DNA from: Cellulophaga sp. Hel_I_12
GTDB lineage: Bacteria > Bacteroidota > Bacteroidia > Flavobacteriales > Flavobacteriaceae
NCBI RefSeq assembly: GCF_000799565.1
Contig: NZ_JUHB01000001.1
Span: 1-64,000, forward strand
Reading direction: 5' to 3'
DNA: 64,000 nt
The notes below the pieces were generated by a model. That model was not told the DNA's origin. It ran no database searches and saw nothing but the letters and a program-made list of their open reading frames with translations. The position numbers and the translations under genes were made by a program. Shown piece after piece: positions 61,203-64,000 of the stretch. Within the stretch, counting starts at the first letter, position 1. Each line of letters begins with the position of its first letter.

Positions 61203-62400
61203 TGATTTTCAAAAGTTCTTTTACAATGTTTTCGCTAACCGCTTGAAATAATGGGGTTACAACAGAATTGCCAAATTGTTTATATGCTTGATTATCAGAA
61301 ACAGGAATTATGAAATTATCTGGAAATCCTTGAAGTCTTGCACATTCTCTCGGTGTTAATCTTCGTGGGTTTTTACCTTTTTGAGGTATTAAAATTTCTG
61401 CTCCATCTTTGTAATAACGAGCACTCATCGTTCTTGAAATTCCATTGAGGTCAGTTAAGCCAAATCCAAATCCGTTTCCTTTTGCTTTATGCTTTTTCTT
61501 GTATTCTTGAAGGTAGTTCCAAAGTTTATCTGAAAGCGTGTATTTTGGGTCAACTTTTGGTTCAAGAATGTCTTTGATTGCGTAAGTTTTGTTTGTTGGC
61601 TCTGGAAATTTAAAGGTTTCTTTGCCTTTGAAAACAGATTTTTTAAAGCCTACAATTACAATTCTTTCGCGATGTTGAGGAACGTAATTTTGACCATCTA
61701 AAATTTTATAATGAAGATTGTAACCTAAATCGGTTAGGGTTTCTGTTATGACTTTAAAAGTTTTTTTCTTATCGTGTGAAACAAGATTTTTGACGTTTTC
61801 CAACATAAAAACCGAAGGTTTTTTATAATCTAAAATTCTTGCAATGTCAAAAAATAATGTTCCTTGTGTTTTATCCAAAAAACCGTGAGCTCTACCTAAA
61901 GCATTTTTTTTGGAAACTCCTGCAATTGAAAAAGGTTGACAAGGAAAACCTCCAAGTAAAATATCGTGGTCAGGTATGTCTTTTTCTGAAATTTCGGTAA
62001 TGTCGCCAAATGGCACTTCTCCAAAATTAGCTTCGTAAGTTTTTTTTGAATAGGTGTCCCATTCGCTTGTAAAAACACACTTTCCACCGTTATTTTGGTA
62101 AGCCATTCTTAATCCGCCAATTCCTGCGAAAAGGTCGATGAACTTAAATTTAGGTTCTGTTTGTGGTGGAAAAGGAATGTCCCATTTTATTGGTAAATAA
62201 TATTGAAAATCAGGTTCTTCAACTATGTTTAATTTTTCGTGCAGTTCAGTCAAATATTCCTTTGCGGTTGGCTGAAAATATTGGGAAACACCATTTTTGT
62301 GATTTTGAAAATAGTGTGTTAAATGAGCTAAATCGTTGTCGGTTTTTTTGTCAACAACAATTTGAAGTTTGTCCTTTATTTTTGAATATCGTTTGTCCAT
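61165..62400 (-). CDS. DNA (cytosine-5) methyltransferase
   Basis: 411 residues with all main C5-methyltransferase motifs: I FKFIDLFAGIGGLRMA, IV GGFPCQPFSIAG (catalytic PC), VI MLENVKNL (ENV), VIII HRERIVIVGF, IX RRLTPRECARLQGFPDNF and X QFGNSVVTP. The 90-residue N-terminal extension and the overall order resemble Dcm (CCWGG). It protects host DNA from the endonuclease encoded next to it. First gene of the cassette. Confidence 0.95.
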   Translation of the reverse strand: MDKRYSKIKDKLQIVVDKKTDNDLAHLTHYFQNHKNGVSQYFQPTAKEYLTELHEKLNIVEEPDFQYYLPIKWDIPFPPQTEPKFKFIDLFAGIGGLRMAYQNNGGKCVFTSEWDTYSKKTYEANFGEVPFGDITEISEKDIPDHDILLGGFPCQPFSIAGVSKKNALGRAHGFLDKTQGTLFFDIARILDYKKPSVFMLENVKNLVSHDKKKTFKVITETLTDLGYNLHYKILDGQNYVPQHRERIVIVGFKKSVFKGKETFKFPEPTNKTYAIKDILEPKVDPKYTLSDKLWNYLQEYKKKHKAKGNGFGFGLTDLNGISRTMSARYYKDGAEILIPQKGKNPRRLTPRECARLQGFPDNFIIPVSDNQAYKQFGNSVVTPLFQAVSENIVKELLKINESKKSKVAVYQ

Positions 62401-62479
62401 AGTTATCTGTAAAGAACGTAAAAATTAGCCTAAAATTCACGGTTTTGCTTTCAAATTCTTAACAATCTTGTTAACGTGA

Positions 62480-62590
62480 TTTCGAGCGCAAAGGCGAAAA
62501 CAGCTCTTTTATTTTTTTGAGCGTTGGCTTTAAGCGTTGGGAAAAAAATGAATGTGCTGTTTCTGCGGCTGGCTTTTCCGATGGATTTTT
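62480..62590. repeat. GCGTTGG/TTGCAAATGTG element, copy D
   Basis: Right end of the R-M cassette, upstream of the methyltransferase gene: GAGCGTTGGCTTTAAGCG, GAATGTGCTG and TGCGGCTGGC in the same order as in copy C at 23085-23250. The remaining gene-free sequence from 62401 to 62625 shows nothing else I can identify. Confidence 0.65.
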
Positions 62591-62625
62591 AATTCAAGTC
62601 CGGATTTTTTTTTCAGCTTGTGGCT

Positions 62626-62815
62626 AACGTCTCGTATATGAAAAGTAGCGCTGAAAATAAGCGATAACTTTTTGGATGAACACAAGCCGAATTTTTAAAT
62701 TTTACTATTTATTTTATTTTTGGAAATTTGTCAAATTTAAAAATTTGGCGACTTTCCAAAAATGCCCAAGCCTTCCTGTTAGCAACGACTTGCGCTATTT
62801 TTTATATACATTGTT
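62626..62815. repeat. attC-like site 66 (family H long, 190 bp)
   Basis: Outer stem GTATATGAAAAGTAGCGC with GCGCTATTTTTTATATAC (left partner written GCGCT). Long AAATTTTTAAATTT inner arms. Start box GTTACCACAC. Confidence 0.92.
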
Positions 62816-62833
62816 ACCACACGTTTTTCTGCG

Positions 62834-63187
62834 TTACAATATCAGATTTTCCAATTGATTGCGAATTGAAAATAAAAATAATACAATTAAAAGTGTAATC
62901 AGATTAGTTTTGAATTTCACATATTCTTGTTTTCGGTATTCCTTAATTATTAAATAGATTAAAATTCCGCCAACGATTAACATTGGAAGATAATTTATTA
63001 TTAAATCAACATACCACAATTCCGCTATTCTACTTGAGCCTGCACCTGAACCATATAAAAGAAAAAAAGCAATAATCTCAATCAGAAACAAAAGGATAAT
63101 CATTGTAAAAAATATTAATGACCTAATTCCAATACCGAAATAATTGGTTTTTACATTAAAAAAATCGGCGATTTTAAATTCAGTCAT
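62834..63187 (-). CDS. Unknown three-helix membrane protein, 117 aa
   Basis: Second gene of a two-gene cassette; its start overlaps the end of the upstream gene by eight bases. Three helices (LIFFTMIILLFLIEIIAFFLLY; LIINYLPMLIVGGILIYLII; FKTNLITLLIVLFLF). No family. Confidence 0.8.
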   Translation of the reverse strand: MTEFKIADFFNVKTNYFGIGIRSLIFFTMIILLFLIEIIAFFLLYGSGAGSSRIAELWYVDLIINYLPMLIVGGILIYLIIKEYRKQEYVKFKTNLITLLIVLFLFSIRNQLENLIL

Positions 63188-63614
63188 TTTTAATATTATA
63201 ATCCAACCAATATTTTGCCATTGTCAACATTTCGTTCGTAAACATATTATTCAGCTCTAACTTTTCGAAATAAGTACAACCTGAACAAACAGAAACTAAT
63301 TCAGATGATCGTTTAATTCCTGCAATCAAATTTAATTCCGTTTGGTTAAGATTATATTTCCCAATTTCAGTCAGTTTTTCCAGAATGATTACAGACATAT
63401 ATTTTTCCGCCGTATTTTCCGAACTCAACTTTTTCGAAATCCATTTATAGTTTTCGCTTTTAATTTTTTTCGCAAACTTTTCAACCGTTTTAGATTCGCT
63501 ACCCTCAAAGTAGCAAGCAAACCCAACCATTTCATTTTTATCCACGTTGTCTTGAGCATTTAAAACGCTTAAAATTCCGATTAGAAATACTATAGTCAAT
63601 ATTTTAGTTCGCAT
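63180..63614 (-). CDS. Unknown secreted protein, 144 aa
   Basis: Signal peptide MRTKILTIVFLIGILSVLNA, cleaved before QDNVDKN; ATG at 63614 preferred to one three codons upstream. Mature part helical, with three Cys (GFACYF, CSGCTYF). Co-transcribed with the membrane protein at 62834. Leader carries CATTTTTCTCAAATG on the plus strand. Boxes GTTACCACAC and GTGTGGTAAC. Confidence 0.8.
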   Translation of the reverse strand: MRTKILTIVFLIGILSVLNAQDNVDKNEMVGFACYFEGSESKTVEKFAKKIKSENYKWISKKLSSENTAEKYMSVIILEKLTEIGKYNLNQTELNLIAGIKRSSELVSVCSGCTYFEKLELNNMFTNEMLTMAKYWLDYNIKND

Positions 63615-63632
63615 TTTTCTCAAATGTGTGGT

Positions 63633-63823
63633 AACGGTCGAGTATATGAAAAGTAGCGCTGAAAAAGTGCGCTATCCATTCGGTTGTACTCGAGCCGAAT
63701 TTTTAAATTTTTCTATTTATCTTTCTTTTCTCAAATAGCCAAATTTAAAAATTTGGCGACCTCGAAAAAGTGCCCGAACCTTTGTGTTTGCAACTGCTCG
63801 CGCTATTTTTTATATACATTGTT
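63633..63823. repeat. attC-like site 67 (family H long, 191 bp)
   Basis: Outer stem GTATATGAAAAGTAGCGC with GCGCTATTTTTTATATAC; inner hairpin GCCAAATTT/AAATTTGGC. Start box GTTGCCCACA; the matching end box lies outside the window. Confidence 0.92.
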
Positions 63824-64000
63824 GCCCACAGGTTTTATCCGCGTCATTGTCCAATCTAAATCACGAAAATGAGGACTGCTTTCGTATTCTAATTCATAGA
63901 ATTTTAACCTTTCGAATGGTACAGGTTTTAATAATTTAAAATTAATATGCTGTAAGCGTTCAAATTTTTCTCTTTTTGGCAATTTAGGAATTATTTCACG
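63803..64000 (-). CDS. Unknown gene, C-terminal 65 codons only, stop inside the site
   Basis: A minus-strand frame is open from the right window edge and ends at a TAG in the outer stem of site 67. It reads PVPFERLKFYELEYESS and HFRDLDWTMTRIKPVGNN; the last residues (NNVYKK) are site-encoded, as for the genes at 8692, 24003 and 56333. No family can be named from this fragment. The 5' end is outside the window. Confidence 0.75.
   Translation of the reverse strand, partial: REIIPKLPKREKFERLQHINFKLLKPVPFERLKFYELEYESSPHFRDLDWTMTRIKPVGNNVYKK

Noticed and set aside
1940..63823. CRISPR array
   Set aside because: Repeats are far too long and spacers are whole genes; no cas genes.
1940..63823. MITEs or REP elements mobilised by a transposase
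   Set aside because: The mobile unit includes the neighbouring gene, boxes are unit-specific rather than fixed terminal repeats, and no target-site duplications are seen around sites.
1..64000. tRNA, rRNA and known riboswitches
   Set aside because: I looked for conserved tRNA arms, rRNA stretches and common riboswitch cores and recognised none; a covariance-model scan would be decisive.

Overview
The window is AT-rich DNA from a member of the Bacteroidota, most likely a flavobacterium. This rests on the many lipoprotein and short secreted proteins, TAnnTTTG promoter elements, the ECF sigma factor and insertion sequences of IS3, IS21 and IS481 type. I cannot name the species. No rRNA or tRNA gene and no housekeeping gene was seen.

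Almost the whole window is one ordered array of small mobile units. I count 67 copies of a structured site, each 122-125 bp (15 copies) or 185-192 bp (51 copies), plus one cut by an insertion sequence. Between neighbouring sites lies one short gene (sometimes two to five genes, sometimes none), always on the minus strand, with its stop codon next to the site on its left. Each unit begins with a unit-specific box of about 10 bp starting GTT and ends with the reverse complement of that box ending AAC. Cassettes present twice carry the same or a related left-hand site and always have different right-hand neighbours. The moving unit is therefore [site + gene], cut next to AAC. This is the architecture of an integron gene-cassette array (gene followed by attC, R' and R'' boxes), but with very long sites of unusual fold. 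No integrase is present; by gene orientation the platform should lie beyond the right end of the window.

Layout: 1-1689 is the right part of an IS21-family element. 1690-12249 is an array of single-gene cassettes, mostly unknown lipoproteins, secreted and membrane proteins, plus an acetyltransferase. An IS3 element lies at 12250-13550. 13551-18607 is more array. 18608-23330 is a large cassette holding five genes (AraC regulator, YceI, short-chain dehydrogenase, DsbA-like protein, DODA-type dioxygenase). 23331-43645 is array with a HigBA toxin-antitoxin pair, an ECF sigma factor operon, RDD, SGNH hydrolase, cupin and AlbA-like proteins. A complete IS21 copy lies at 43646-46179. 46180-59619 is array with an IS481 element (49661-50972), a ParDE pair and several gene-less cassettes. 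59620-62628 is a restriction-modification cassette (MvaI/BcnI-type endonuclease and cytosine-5 methyltransferase). The array continues to the right edge.

The sites fall into families with unrelated stem sequences, yet nearly all keep the same outer-stem layout: six bases, a G.T pair, four base pairs, a second G.T pair, then five or more pairs. The inner hairpin of the long sites covaries through all four Watson-Crick pairs. The array appears to be an accessory gene bank stabilised by addiction modules (HigBA, ParDE and the R-M pair) and reshuffled by cassette duplication and IS insertion.
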